From Pseudomonas lijiangensis (GTDB taxonomy: Bacteria > Pseudomonadota > Gammaproteobacteria > Pseudomonadales > Pseudomonadaceae), in contig NZ_CP076668.1 in assembly GCF_018968705.1 (NCBI RefSeq), positions 2,677,001 to 2,741,000 on the forward strand: a stretch of 64,000 nt of DNA. Reading direction: 5' to 3'. A program made the position numbers and the translations under genes. Below are positions 16,296-25,327 of this stretch, piece by piece (the stretch's first letter is position 1; every line of letters begins with the position of its first letter). A model generated the notes under the pieces. That model ran no database searches. It saw only the letters and a program-made list of their open reading frames with translations, and was not told the origin of the DNA.

Positions 16296-17261
16296 ATGTC
16301 TACCGAAACCAGCCTGCGGGCTCCCCGTCAGGGCGTGAATATGCGCCGCTTTCTCGATGAATGGGTCATGTTGCTGGCCGCCCTGGGCATTTTCATGCTG
16401 TGTGCGGTGTTCATCGACAACTTCCTGTCACCCCTGAACATGCGCGGGTTGGGGCTGGCGATTTCCACCGTGGGCATTGCCGCCTGCACCATGCTCTATT
16501 GCCTGGCGTCCGGGCACTTCGACCTGTCGGTCGGTGCGGTGCTGGCCTGTGCCGGCGTGATTGCCGGGATCGTGATCCGCGACACCGACAGCGTTTTCCT
16601 GGGCGTCAGTGCTGCCCTGGCCATGGGGCTGCTGGTGGGGTTGATCAACGGCATTGTCATCGCCAAGCTGCGCATCAATGCCTTGATCACGACCCTGGCA
16701 ACCATGCAGATCGTGCGCGGGCTGGCGTATATCTTCTCCAACGGCAAGGCGGTCGGGGTTTCCAATGAGGACTTTTTCATCTTCGGCAATGGCCAGTTCT
16801 ATGGCGTACCGGTGCCGATCCTGATCACCATTGCCTGCTTTGTCTTCTTTGGCTGGCTGCTCAACTACACCACGTATGGTCGCAACACCATGGCCATCGG
16901 CGGTAATCAGGAAGCGGCCTTGCTGGCAGGCGTGCATGTCGACCGGACCAAGATCATCATCTTTGCCGTACACGGCCTGATTGGTGCCCTTGCCGGTGTT
17001 GTGCTGGCGTCACGCATGACCTCCGGGCAACCCATGATCGGCCAGGGTTTCGAGTTGACGGTCATATCGGCTTGTGTACTGGGCGGTGTTTCGCTCAGTG
17101 GTGGTATCGGCATGATTCGTCATGTGATCGCCGGGGTGTTGATTCTGGCGATCATCGAGAATGCGATGAACCTCAAGAACATCGACACCTTCTACCAGTA
17201 CGTCATTCGCGGCACCATTCTGCTGCTGGCGGTGATTATCGACCGGTGGAAGCGCCGCTAA
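16296..17261 (+). CDS. araH: L-arabinose ABC transporter permease
   Basis: 321 residues from the ATG with AAGAGG 5 bp upstream; an in-frame ATG at 16272 would add eight polar residues but has no ribosome binding site. It is very hydrophobic, with about eight to ten membrane spans of the branched-chain/monosaccharide permease family. Segments ASGHFDLSVGAVLACAGV and AIGGNQEAALLAGVHV are characteristic of AraH/RbsC. It completes the AraFGH importer. A REP hairpin begins 5 bp after the stop codon. Confidence 0.95.
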   Translation: MSTETSLRAPRQGVNMRRFLDEWVMLLAALGIFMLCAVFIDNFLSPLNMRGLGLAISTVGIAACTMLYCLASGHFDLSVGAVLACAGVIAGIVIRDTDSVFLGVSAALAMGLLVGLINGIVIAKLRINALITTLATMQIVRGLAYIFSNGKAVGVSNEDFFIFGNGQFYGVPVPILITIACFVFFGWLLNYTTYGRNTMAIGGNQEAALLAGVHVDRTKIIIFAVHGLIGALAGVVLASRMTSGQPMIGQGFELTVISACVLGGVSLSGGIGMIRHVIAGVLILAIIENAMNLKNIDTFYQYVIRGTILLLAVIIDRWKRR

Positions 17262-17265
17262 ATAA

Positions 17266-17350
17266 GTAGGAGCGAATTTATTCGCGAAACGACATTCGGC
17301 AACATATCTGTGCCGGGTATGCGGATTTTCGCGAATGAATTCGCTCCTAC
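17266..17350. repeat. REP pair after araH
   Basis: GTAGGAGCGAATTTATTCGC (17266) and GCGAATGAATTCGCTCCTAC (ending 17350) face each other across about 40 bp. It is the same family as 31415-31467 and it closes the arabinose operon. Confidence 0.9.
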
Positions 17351-17396
17351 CAGGGTAGTACACCCCAGAAACAGGTTGGCTCTCTCTCACTAATTA

Positions 17397-17419
17397 AATA
17401 GAATGATTCTCATTTTAAG
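17397..17419 (+). promoter_or_regulatory. Putative Fur box before ECF sigma gene
   Basis: AATAGAATGATTCTCATTTT fits the Fur operator pattern of alternating NAT-A-AT hexamers. It lies about 25 bp before the sigma gene start, overlapping the likely promoter, so the operon should be expressed under iron limitation. Confidence 0.75.
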
Positions 17420-17442
17420 TCGCTGTCGTGGATGGCCTTTGA

Positions 17443-17964
17443 ATGAGTGATGCAGCAGGGTCATCGGGTGTGCAGCCTGGCCTGGACAACTTCTATCGTG
17501 ATCACCGCAGCTGGCTGGAAAACTGGCTGCGGTCGCGCCTGGGCAATGCGTGGGATGCGGCTGATCTGAGTCAGGATACGTTTTTGCGGGTCATGGCCAC
17601 CTGGCAGAGCGAATCCCTGGCCAATCTGCGTGAGCCGCGGGCCTATCTGGTGACCGTGGGCAAGCGGCTGCTGATCAATCACTACAAGCGTCGCAGCCTT
17701 GAGCAGGCTTATCTGCAAGCCCTGGCGACACTGCCCGAAGAGTGCGTCCCGTCTCCCGAACAGCGCTGGATTCTGCTGCAAACCCTGCAGGCTCTTGATG
17801 AATTGCTCGACGATTTGCCGGTGGTGGTGCGTCGCGCATTTCTCTGGTCGCAGCTTGAAGGCCTGGGCTATGCGCAGATCGCCCTGCGACTGGAAGTGTC
17901 CGAGCGTACCGTCAAACGCTACATGGCACAGGCCTATGCACATTGCCTGATGGCCGAGCTATGA
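17443..17964 (+). CDS. ECF sigma factor, FecI type (iron starvation)
   Basis: 173 residues, the usual size for a FecI-like sigma. Region 2 is seen in residues ~15-85 (DLSQDTFLRVMA, EPRAYLVTVGKRLLINHYKRR) and region 4 in ~115-168 (LDDLPVVVRRAFLWSQLEGLGYAQIALRLEVSERTVKRYMAQA). It directs RNA polymerase to the promoter of the linked receptor when the cognate siderophore is bound. The stop overlaps the fecR start (ATGA) and a Fur box lies upstream, the standard three-gene surface-signalling set. Confidence 0.95.
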   Translation: MSDAAGSSGVQPGLDNFYRDHRSWLENWLRSRLGNAWDAADLSQDTFLRVMATWQSESLANLREPRAYLVTVGKRLLINHYKRRSLEQAYLQALATLPEECVPSPEQRWILLQTLQALDELLDDLPVVVRRAFLWSQLEGLGYAQIALRLEVSERTVKRYMAQAYAHCLMAEL

Positions 17965-18935
17965 GTGACAGGGCGCGTGACGATCAGGCCCGGCAGGTGG
18001 CTCATGCCGCAGCTTACTGGCTGGCGTTGCTGGAGTCTGGAACTGCCAGTGCCCAGGAACACGAACAACTGCAACGCTGGCGCGAGCAGTGCCCAAGCCA
18101 CGAACAGGTCTGGCAGCGGGCACAAGGCTTGCGCCAGCGCTTTGCCGAACTGCCGCCCGAACTGGCCATGGCCAGCCTCGACCGGGCAGACCTCAAGCGA
18201 GGCGAGTCGTCGCGTCGGGCGATTCTCAAGCGTGCGCTGGTCATTGCAGCGTTGATCCCCAGCGGCTGGATCATCAGCAGCCAGTTACCTGTCAGGGCCT
18301 GGCGCGCCGATCTGCACACCGCCACCGGCGAGCGCAAGACCTTGCGACTGCCCGATGGCAGTCAACTGCAACTCAATACCGCCAGTGCCGTGAATCTGGA
18401 TTTCCGTGACGGACGACGCCAGTTGTTGCTGATCGAAGGTGAAGTCGCCTTGAGCATGGCGGGCAATGCTCCGGCCGTGACAGTCAAGACACGTCTGGGC
18501 CAGGTCATCGCCAACGGTGCCGAACTCTGCATTCGCCAGGACGAGCATCGTTGCCGGGTTTCCGTGATAAGCGGCAGTGTCGATCTGTTGTCGACACAGG
18601 GCGCGACCTTGCGCCTCAAGGGCGGCGAGCGGGCGGCCCTGAATGCCAAGGGAGTTACGCCGGTCGAGCCCTTCGATGCCCGACAACCGGACTGGCGTCA
18701 GGGCGTGTTGACGGTAGAAAACCGGCCACTGGGCAGTTTCCTGGCCGAGCTGAGTCGCTACCGGCCCGGTATCCTGCGCTGGGAGCCCGAGCTGGAAGCC
18801 TTGAGGGTCACCGGCTCGTTCCGGCTGGACGATACCGATCGCATCCTGGATCTGCTGGCGGCAAGCCTGCCGGTGCAGGTGCATTCCCGTACCCGCTACT
18901 GGGTCACGCTTGCGCCTCGAAAAATTTCCGCCTGA
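17961..18935 (+). CDS. FecR-type anti-sigma/sigma regulator
   Basis: 324 residues from the ATG overlapping the sigma gene stop. Residues ~12-55 are the cytoplasmic DUF4880 domain that binds the sigma factor, ~88-107 one membrane span, ~117-210 the periplasmic FecR domain (ERKTLRLPDGSQLQLN), and the C-terminal part should bind the STN domain of the receptor. It transmits the signal that the receptor is loaded with ferri-siderophore. Its stop codon lies inside the duplicated target sequence of the MITE that follows. Confidence 0.94.
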   Translation: MSDRARDDQARQVAHAAAYWLALLESGTASAQEHEQLQRWREQCPSHEQVWQRAQGLRQRFAELPPELAMASLDRADLKRGESSRRAILKRALVIAALIPSGWIISSQLPVRAWRADLHTATGERKTLRLPDGSQLQLNTASAVNLDFRDGRRQLLLIEGEVALSMAGNAPAVTVKTRLGQVIANGAELCIRQDEHRCRVSVISGSVDLLSTQGATLRLKGGERAALNAKGVTPVEPFDARQPDWRQGVLTVENRPLGSFLAELSRYRPGILRWEPELEALRVTGSFRLDDTDRILDLLAASLPVQVHSRTRYWVTLAPRKISA

Positions 18936-18940
18936 GGGTG

Positions 18941-19095
18941 TAATGCCGATCAGTTAAGGTCAATGAATCACTTTGTGGGAGGCAGCTTGCTGGCGACTTT
19001 GGCGTACAGGCCCGGAATATCTGCCAGTTTCAAGGCCCTCTCGCCAGCAAGCTGCCTCCCACAGGTTTTGTTTGTGCCTTAACTGATCGACATTA
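18941..19095. mobile_element. 155-bp MITE-like element with TIRs and 11-bp target duplication
   Basis: The ends are 19-bp terminal inverted repeats, TAATGCCGATCAGTTAAGG on the left and its complement on the right with one mismatch. The direct repeat GCCTGAGGGTG flanks it at 18930-18940 and 19096-19106, as expected of a target duplication. The interior is a large hairpin whose arms carry GGGAGGCAGCTTGCTGGCGA. No coding capacity. Related copies are at 27149-27302, 51368-51522 and 57084-57227. An 11-bp duplication is within the range made by IS4-family transposases (established for that family), so an IS of that type may mobilise it (inference). Confidence 0.85.
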
Positions 19096-19166
19096 GCCTG
19101 AGGGTGTCCCTTTTTTTGCCGTCGCTTGTCATCCCTCTCAAGTGAACACAAAAAGAGAGTGCTCCA

Positions 19167-21602
19167 ATGCCCGTAGTTTTCTTGCGTCGCCTGCGTCTTG
19201 CCCGTTTCGGTATGGCTCCGTTGCTGCATATGAGTTGTCAGGCTGGCGTGGTGCTCGGCCTGAGTGCCGCGCCGCTATTCGTGGCGTCGGTCCAGGCCGA
19301 AGAATCGGCGCGGCGCAGTTATCAGATTCCGGCCGGCAGCCTGAGCGCGGCCTTGACCCGCTTTGCCGCGCTGTCCGGTGTCAGCCTGTCGGTTGACCCG
19401 GCGCTGGTGGCCGGTCGCAACAGCAAAGGCCTTAATGGCGAATACCCCGTCGACGAAGGCTTCGGGCTTCTGTTGCAAGGCTCCGGGCTGCAACTGCAAC
19501 CGCTGGGCAATCAGTCTTATACGCTGGTGCCTGCACCCGTGGCAGAGAACGGTTCAATGGTATTGCCCAATACCTCCATCGACGGCAGTCGGCTGGACGG
19601 GCAGGGCGACATTTATGCCGGTGGCCAGGTCGCCCGCAGCGGTTCCCAGGGCATGCTGGGCGATCGTGATTTCATGGAGACGCCCTTCAACCAGACGTCC
19701 TATACCAGCACCACGATCAAGAACCAGCAGGCGCGTACTCTTGGCGATATGGTTGCCAGCGACCCGTCGGTGCGTACCACCAACCCGGCAGGCGGGCGTT
19801 TCGAGCAATTTTCGATTCGCGGTTTCAGTCTGTTCAACAGTGATGTGTCGTTTGGCGGGCTGTATGGCGTGCTGCCGACGTACTCTATCGACATGGAAAT
19901 GGTCGAGCGGGTCGATATTCTCAAAGGGCCGGGTGCGTTATTGGGCGGCATCGTGCCGCGTGGCAGCGTGGGCGGCAATATCAATATCGAGCCCAAGCGT
20001 GCGGGTAGCGAACCGCTGACCGAGTTCACCGGCAGCTTTGCATCGGCCGGGCAGTTTGGCGGGCATGTGGATATCGGTCGCCGCTTCGGCGAAAACCAGC
20101 GCTTCGGCGTGCGTTACAACGGCGTGCGACAGTCCGGCGATACCGAGTGGGATCACCAGAAAGTCGAGCGTGAAGCCTCGGTCATCGGGCTGGACTGGCG
20201 TGAAGACCGGATGCGCATGTCGCTGGATCTCGGGGAGCAGGAGCGCTACGCCGATGCGCCCATCGAGCGGGTCGAGGTTGCCGCCGGTATCGCCATGCCC
20301 AAGGCCAAGGACATTCGTCGCAATATCGCCCAGCCCTGGACGTATTCTCACTCCAAGGATTCCTTCGGTGCGCTGCGCGGGGAGTTCGATCTCAGTGATT
20401 CGGTAATGGTGTATGCCGCCGCCGGTGCCCGCAAAGGCAACTACGACTTCCTGCGTCATACCGTTCCGGTCACCACCAGCAGTGGCAACTTTACCGTTAC
20501 CCCGCGCACCTTCCGGCGTGACGAAGAGGTCAAGACTTTCACGGTCGGTGCCCGCAGCTGGTTCAATACCGGCCCGGTAGGGCATACGCTGAACATCAGC
20601 CTCAACCGTTTCGATTTCGAGTTCGATAACGCGGGCGAACGTTATCAGCCTCGCACCAGCAATCTCTATAACCCGGTGGTGCTGCCGTATCCGGGTACGC
20701 CGAACCGCTTCGACACCTCGACCCATACCGAGAACCTGTTCACCAGTATCGCACTGGCCGATACCCTGAGCTTTCTCGATGACCGGGTGCTGTTGACGCT
20801 GGGCGCGCGCCTGCAACGGGTCGAGGTGGACAGCTATTCCAATGGCGCTCTGGGGCAGCGTTATGACGAGCGCGCCACATCACCTGCCATGGGGCTGGTG
20901 ATCAAGGCCACTGATTCGATCTCGCTGTATGCCAACTATATGGAAGGCCTGAGCCAAGGCGAAACCGCGCCCACCACAGCCACCAATAGCGATGAAGTGT
21001 TTGCGCCGTACAAGTCCAGACAGACCGAAGTCGGCGTGAAATATGACCATGGCACTTTTGGCACCAGCCTGAGCGTATTCCGCATAGAACAGCCGGCCTA
21101 CATCACTGATGCCCAGGGCAACTTCAAGCCCGATGGCGAACTGCGCAATCAGGGGGTCGAGCTGAACATGTTCGGTGAGCCTTTGTCGGGTGTGCGGCTG
21201 CTGGGTGGCGTCATGTTGCTCGACAGTGAGCAGACCAAAACCGCGCTGGGTACGTTTGATGGTAATCGCGGCACCGGCTCGCCGGAGGTCAACGCCAATC
21301 TGGGAGTGGAATGGGATATCAATCGCCTGCCAGGTCTGACCCTGACCGCTCGCGCCATTCATACGGGTTCACAATATCTGGATGCCGCCAATAACCAGAA
21401 AATCGATTCATGGGAGCGTTATGACGTTGGGGGCCGTTATGCCTTCAAGCTGGGCGATAATCCGGTCACGTTACGTGCTTCTGTAGAGAACGTTCTGGAT
21501 AAGACTTATTGGGCGTCGGCGGCAACTTCATCAGACAGTGCCGCGGGCCTGACGCTATCGACACCGAGGACTTATCTGGTGTCGGCGACGGTCGGGTTTT
21601 AA
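19167..21602 (+). CDS. TonB-dependent siderophore receptor with STN signalling domain
   Basis: 811 residues. A signal sequence of about 47 residues is followed by an STN domain at ~50-100 (YQIPAGSLSAALTRFAALSGVSLSVD), then a plug domain (TIKNQQARTLGDMVASDPSVR, FSIRGF, MVERVDILKGPGALLGG) and a 22-strand outer-membrane barrel ending in the C-terminal Phe (LVSATVGF). The STN domain marks a transducer that reports to the FecR/FecI pair just upstream. The ligand is a ferric siderophore, of unclear type. The MITE separates this gene from fecR, so it may depend on its own sigma-driven promoter in 19096-19166. Confidence 0.95.
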   Translation: MPVVFLRRLRLARFGMAPLLHMSCQAGVVLGLSAAPLFVASVQAEESARRSYQIPAGSLSAALTRFAALSGVSLSVDPALVAGRNSKGLNGEYPVDEGFGLLLQGSGLQLQPLGNQSYTLVPAPVAENGSMVLPNTSIDGSRLDGQGDIYAGGQVARSGSQGMLGDRDFMETPFNQTSYTSTTIKNQQARTLGDMVASDPSVRTTNPAGGRFEQFSIRGFSLFNSDVSFGGLYGVLPTYSIDMEMVERVDILKGPGALLGGIVPRGSVGGNINIEPKRAGSEPLTEFTGSFASAGQFGGHVDIGRRFGENQRFGVRYNGVRQSGDTEWDHQKVEREASVIGLDWREDRMRMSLDLGEQERYADAPIERVEVAAGIAMPKAKDIRRNIAQPWTYSHSKDSFGALRGEFDLSDSVMVYAAAGARKGNYDFLRHTVPVTTSSGNFTVTPRTFRRDEEVKTFTVGARSWFNTGPVGHTLNISLNRFDFEFDNAGERYQPRTSNLYNPVVLPYPGTPNRFDTSTHTENLFTSIALADTLSFLDDRVLLTLGARLQRVEVDSYSNGALGQRYDERATSPAMGLVIKATDSISLYANYMEGLSQGETAPTTATNSDEVFAPYKSRQTEVGVKYDHGTFGTSLSVFRIEQPAYITDAQGNFKPDGELRNQGVELNMFGEPLSGVRLLGGVMLLDSEQTKTALGTFDGNRGTGSPEVNANLGVEWDINRLPGLTLTARAIHTGSQYLDAANNQKIDSWERYDVGGRYAFKLGDNPVTLRASVENVLDKTYWASAATSSDSAAGLTLSTPRTYLVSATVGF

Positions 21603-21612
21603 ACCTGTACGA

Positions 21613-21648
21613 CGGCATTCTGTTCTAACCGAATGCCGTTTTGCTTTT
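21613..21648 (+). terminator. Rho-independent terminator after the receptor gene
   Basis: CGGCATTC and GAATGCCG form an 8-bp stem around a 10-nt loop, followed by TTTTGCTTTT. It is placed 10 bp after the receptor stop and before the convergent XRE gene. Confidence 0.8.
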
Positions 21649-21667
21649 CAAGGAAAAGGCGAGGGGA

Positions 21668-22105
21668 TCAATTCAACTTCGAACTGACGTAGATCAAGCG
21701 CACAGCGGCAACGGTAATAGCTTCTGCTTCTTCCTTGATGTTATCCAGTTGCGACCGGATCGCAGCATTTTCATGAGACTCAAGCAATCGGGCCATGTGG
21801 TAGATGTTCTGCGTGACCTCGTGCAGATTCTTGTGCAACCGCGAGATGACACGGCTCAGCCGCTCGGAAGTGTCATGGATCTCCATGGCTGTAAGAGGGC
21901 GCTCAAGGCTGAAGCCCGTAACCACGTAGGTTACATCGATGCCAGCGTCTGAAATGCGTGCCAGATAATCGGCTCGTGGGGAGCGTATACCGTTCTCGTA
22001 ATTACTCTGGGCATTGGTTTCAACGCCTCCAATGGCGCCGAGAGCGCTTTGTGAAAGTTTGAGTCTTATTCGTTCTCGTTTGAGTCGGGGGCCAATTCCG
22101 GGCAT
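21668..22105 (-). CDS. XRE-family helix-turn-helix regulator
   Basis: 145 residues from the ATG giving MPGIGPRLKRERIRL; the frame runs 23 codons further up without a plausible start. Residues ~5-60 form an HTH_3 domain (KLSQSALGAIGGVETNAQSNYENG), followed by DVTYVVTG, a tail shared with phage-type repressors. The rest (~70-145) is helical and may serve dimerisation. Its targets are unknown. It stands alone between the siderophore operon and pqiABC, and the DNA before it is notably AT-rich. Confidence 0.85.
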   Translation of the reverse strand: MPGIGPRLKRERIRLKLSQSALGAIGGVETNAQSNYENGIRSPRADYLARISDAGIDVTYVVTGFSLERPLTAMEIHDTSERLSRVISRLHKNLHEVTQNIYHMARLLESHENAAIRSQLDNIKEEAEAITVAAVRLIYVSSKLN

Positions 22106-22423
22106 GTCGGTGGTCCTCTGGAAAGCGCCTGCCCAAAACCCAGGCAGAACTGAAAGGGATCTGTCAAAAATCAAAGAGCTGTACAGATATATTCGACACA
22201 GCTAATAAAGTATCGAAGCCAGCCAGGTAGCAAAAATGCACACATGCAGGAGACTACTAAATATCACTCGCATGAAGTCTCGGAGTGTAATGGCGTTATG
22301 GGGGCTTTGGTACTTATTTGTACTTATGTATATGAATTTTTGTGAGGTAATTCTCCCGAATTACGGCTGTTACAAAAGCGATGCAATTGAAAAGGCCCCA
22401 GTTACGGGGCCTTGGATTTGGTT
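22106..22423. other. AT-rich intergenic region upstream of XRE gene, with hairpin
   Basis: The 318 bases between the XRE start and the pqiC end are much richer in A and T than their surroundings (especially 22180-22390). They hold a near-tandem GTACTTAT repeat at 22310-22328 and, at 22392-22413, a perfect AAGGCCCC...GGGGCCTT hairpin followed on the minus strand by TTTTCAATT, a likely terminator of the pqi operon. The XRE promoter should lie here. No convincing gene is present. Confidence 0.6.
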
Positions 22424-23047
22424 TCAGAGGCAGCGTGAAGTGGGATGTTGTGCCCAGTTCTGTGCGGTGCTGGCAATTTCCTGCGATAGCTTCTCGACGG
22501 CCTTCTGATGAGCAAGGATCAGGTTTTCCATGCCAATCCCTGCCTGCTCGCGTATCACGCTGCTGCAGGTCAGGTTGAGACGCTTGCTGCCCGAGCTGGC
22601 ACCTGCATTGCGCAGGCTCAGGCTCCAGACCACATCGATCAGCGCGTAATGCCCTGGGGCCGACTCGAAGCGCCTGACATCGGTGCGCAGTGAAAGCACT
22701 GGCAGACCACTGTCCTTCGGCAGTCCGGCCATGTCGCGGCTACCGAAGCGACGCTCCAGTTGGGCTGTCAGGGCATCGTGAAACTCGTCGCCCAGTGGCG
22801 AGCCCCAGCGTTCGGTATCCAGGATTTCCAGGCTGCCATCGCCCTGGCGCACGACCAGAGGAGGTTGATCCACCTGGACAGGCATCAGCACCGGCAGCAT
22901 CTCGAACTGGAACGGTGCGGGCTGTGCGCTTGGCACGCTGGCGGAGTCTATGGGGGCGATCAGCGTGTAGTAACGGGTCGGTGTCGAGGAGCAGGCACCC
23001 AGGCCCAGTGCCGCAGCCAATACCAACAGTTTAAGGCGAAAGGTCAT
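22424..23047 (-). CDS. pqiC: PqiC family outer-membrane lipoprotein
   Basis: 207 residues. A lipoprotein signal ends in LGLGACSS with acylated C19. The remainder matches the PqiC / ABC-type transport auxiliary (DUF330) fold: RYYTLIAP, the DQPPLVVRQGDGSLEILDTERWGSPL strand region and a central VDVVWSLSLRN. It anchors the distal end of the PqiB tunnel at the outer membrane. It overlaps pqiB by 4 bp. Confidence 0.92.
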   Translation of the reverse strand: MTFRLKLLVLAAALGLGACSSTPTRYYTLIAPIDSASVPSAQPAPFQFEMLPVLMPVQVDQPPLVVRQGDGSLEILDTERWGSPLGDEFHDALTAQLERRFGSRDMAGLPKDSGLPVLSLRTDVRRFESAPGHYALIDVVWSLSLRNAGASSGSKRLNLTCSSVIREQAGIGMENLILAHQKAVEKLSQEIASTAQNWAQHPTSRCL

Positions 23048-24720
23048 TGTTTTGGCTCCAGATCGATTGCACGGGACGAAGACGGCGCTTTATATGAGGC
23101 GGGTGCCGCATCGCCGCTGCGACCGCGAATCAGCGCTTCAGGATGACGGCTCAGGAAGTCGGTCAATACCCGTACCGAGCGGGCAGTGCGCTGTACTTCT
23201 TCCATGGCCTGAGTCAGTTGCTGGCGGCCTGGAGAGTCTTCACCCAGCGTTTCGTTGGCGCTGCTCAGGGTTTTTTCTGCCTGCTGCAAGGTGCCGCGCA
23301 TTTGCGGCAAGACGCTGCCATTGACCTGCTTGAGGGTTTTCTGCAGTTCGGTCAGGTTGCCATTGAGGTTCTTGGCCAGTTCATCGATAGGCACTTTGCT
23401 GAGCTTGTCGACGAATGCCTGCAACTGCTCCTGCAGCTTGTCGAAATTACCCGGTACGGTAGGAATCTCAAGAGGCCTGGACTTGGGGTTGAAAGTCACC
23501 TTTGGCGCCTTTGGGTCGAACTCCATCGCAATGTACAACTGGCCGGTCAACAGGTTGCCGGTGCGAGCCTGTGCCCGTAGCCCGTTATTGACGAAGGCGT
23601 TGAGAATTCTGGCCGACTGTTCTTCTTCGTCGCCGCTACCGCCCAGCTGGCGCAGTTTGGATTCGGCAGCGCCCAGGCGGTTGGGGTAGATGACGGCGCC
23701 GACAATGCTCGGGAAGGTCCCGGTTTTCGGGTCGTAATCCAGATCCACCGACACCACTTTGCCGATGTTCACACCCAGGAAGTCCACCGGGGAATTGACT
23801 GCCAGGCCGCGCAGTGACTGGTTGAAGCGCATGCGGATGTAGCGTGGCTCACCGTCAGGCGGCGCCAGGGCCGTGGCCTGGTCATCGAAGATCTTGAACT
23901 CGGCGTTCTCGTCGGCGGGCTTCGATTCCGGGCTCCAGTTCGGCTCGCGGAATGCGATGCCGCCGGACAGGATCGAGGTCAGCGACTGGGTATTGATCTT
24001 CAGGCCAGCGGTACCGACGGTCACGTCCACGCCGCTGGCATTCCAGAAGCGTGTGTCGGTGGTGATGTACTGATCGTTCGGGGAGTTGATGAAAATCTGC
24101 ACGTCGACACCCTTGCCATCCGGGGACAGCTCATAGGCCACCACCTGACCTACCTGAATGCGGCGGTAATAGATCGGCGAGCCGATATCCAGCGACCCCA
24201 GATCGTCGGTGTGCAGGGTGAAACGCTTGCCTTTCTCGCCGAATGTCACCGGGGGAGGTGTTTCAAGGCCGGTGAAGTTGTTTTTGGTTTCCTCGGAGTT
24301 GCCTGCATCGGCACCAATGAATGCGCCCGACAGCAAGGTGTCGACACCCGAAACGCCATGGGCTCCGATACGTGGCCGCACGACCCAGAACTGGCTGTCG
24401 ACCCGGGTGAAAGGTGTGGCCGTGTTATTGAGATCGACCGCTGCCAGCACATGCGTGCGGTCTTCGCTCAGGGTGATGTCCGTCACCATGCCGATCACCA
24501 CGTTCTTGTACTTGACCTGCGTCTTGTTGGCTTCCAGGCCTTCGGCAGTCTGGAAACTGATGGTGACGCGCGGACCTATGTTCATCCAGTCATGAAAGGC
24601 CATGGACAGGCCGATCAGGCCGGCAACGATCGGCACCAGCCAGATCAGTGAAACGCGCATGCGCCGCTGCTTGACCTCTGGACGAAGTGGCGACGAAGGG
24701 GGGGCGGTATTCTCAGACAT
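23044..24720 (-). CDS. pqiB: Intermembrane lipid transport protein PqiB (three MCE domains)
   Basis: 558 residues from ATG (MSENTAPPS). One N-terminal membrane span (VSLIWLVPIVAGLIGLSMAF, ~25-45) is followed by three MlaD/MCE domains at roughly 50-140, 165-250 and 290-395, then a long alpha-helical C-terminal part (~415-520) that forms the needle tube. It bridges the periplasm with PqiA at the inner and PqiC at the outer membrane and moves lipids. It overlaps both neighbours, so it is translationally coupled. Confidence 0.95.
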   Translation of the reverse strand: MSENTAPPSSPLRPEVKQRRMRVSLIWLVPIVAGLIGLSMAFHDWMNIGPRVTISFQTAEGLEANKTQVKYKNVVIGMVTDITLSEDRTHVLAAVDLNNTATPFTRVDSQFWVVRPRIGAHGVSGVDTLLSGAFIGADAGNSEETKNNFTGLETPPPVTFGEKGKRFTLHTDDLGSLDIGSPIYYRRIQVGQVVAYELSPDGKGVDVQIFINSPNDQYITTDTRFWNASGVDVTVGTAGLKINTQSLTSILSGGIAFREPNWSPESKPADENAEFKIFDDQATALAPPDGEPRYIRMRFNQSLRGLAVNSPVDFLGVNIGKVVSVDLDYDPKTGTFPSIVGAVIYPNRLGAAESKLRQLGGSGDEEEQSARILNAFVNNGLRAQARTGNLLTGQLYIAMEFDPKAPKVTFNPKSRPLEIPTVPGNFDKLQEQLQAFVDKLSKVPIDELAKNLNGNLTELQKTLKQVNGSVLPQMRGTLQQAEKTLSSANETLGEDSPGRQQLTQAMEEVQRTARSVRVLTDFLSRHPEALIRGRSGDAAPASYKAPSSSRAIDLEPKQ

Positions 24721-25327
24721 CTTCAACCTCTGCGTCCCAGATAAGCCGGGGATCGAAACTCATGGCGGCGAACATCGTCATCACCACTACCAGACCAAAA
24801 AACAGGATGCCGATCATCGGCTCGATGGTGCTCAGTTCACGGAACTGGACAAGGGAGGCCACCAGCGCAACCACCAGCACATCGAGCATCGACCAATAGC
24901 CGATCAGCTCGATAAAACGATAAAGCCGCGCACGCTCCAGCATGGCCCAGCGACTGCGCCGCTGACAGGTGACCAGAAGCATGCCCAGTACCAGGAACTT
25001 GATGCAGGGCACCACGACGCTGGCAATGAAAATCAGCAGGGCAATATCCCATGACCCGCTTTTGAAGAACTCGATCACGCCGCTCATGATGGTGTTCTGG
25101 CTGCTGTTGCCCAGCAGGGTGGTGTACATCACGGGCAGCACATTGGCCGGTACGTAGAAAATCAGTCCGGCAATCAGGAACGCCCAGGTCCGGGCAATGC
25201 TGTTGGGCTTGCGCCGATGCACGGGCGAGTCGCAACGCGGGCAGTGATGGACATCTTCCGGGCAGGCGTAGCCGCAGGTGTGGCACAGGCACAAATGCTG
25301 TTCATGAGCGAAAGGAATGCCGTTCAT
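24713..25327 (-). CDS. pqiA: PqiA family inner-membrane protein, second half-module
   Basis: 204 residues. It opens with a zinc-ribbon of four close cysteine pairs (CLCHTCGYACPEDVHHCPRC) followed by four predicted membrane spans, the PqiA repeat unit. E. coli PqiA has two such modules in one chain; here they are two overlapping genes (ATGA overlap with the next upstream gene). Together they form the inner-membrane part of the PqiABC lipid transporter. Confidence 0.9.
   Translation of the reverse strand: MNGIPFAHEQHLCLCHTCGYACPEDVHHCPRCDSPVHRRKPNSIARTWAFLIAGLIFYVPANVLPVMYTTLLGNSSQNTIMSGVIEFFKSGSWDIALLIFIASVVVPCIKFLVLGMLLVTCQRRSRWAMLERARLYRFIELIGYWSMLDVLVVALVASLVQFRELSTIEPMIGILFFGLVVVMTMFAAMSFDPRLIWDAEVEDV

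Noticed and set aside
22236..22508. Plus-strand frame of 90 codons in the AT-rich gap
   Set aside because: It runs through the terminator hairpin into the 3' end of pqiC on the other strand and has no supporting ribosome binding site.
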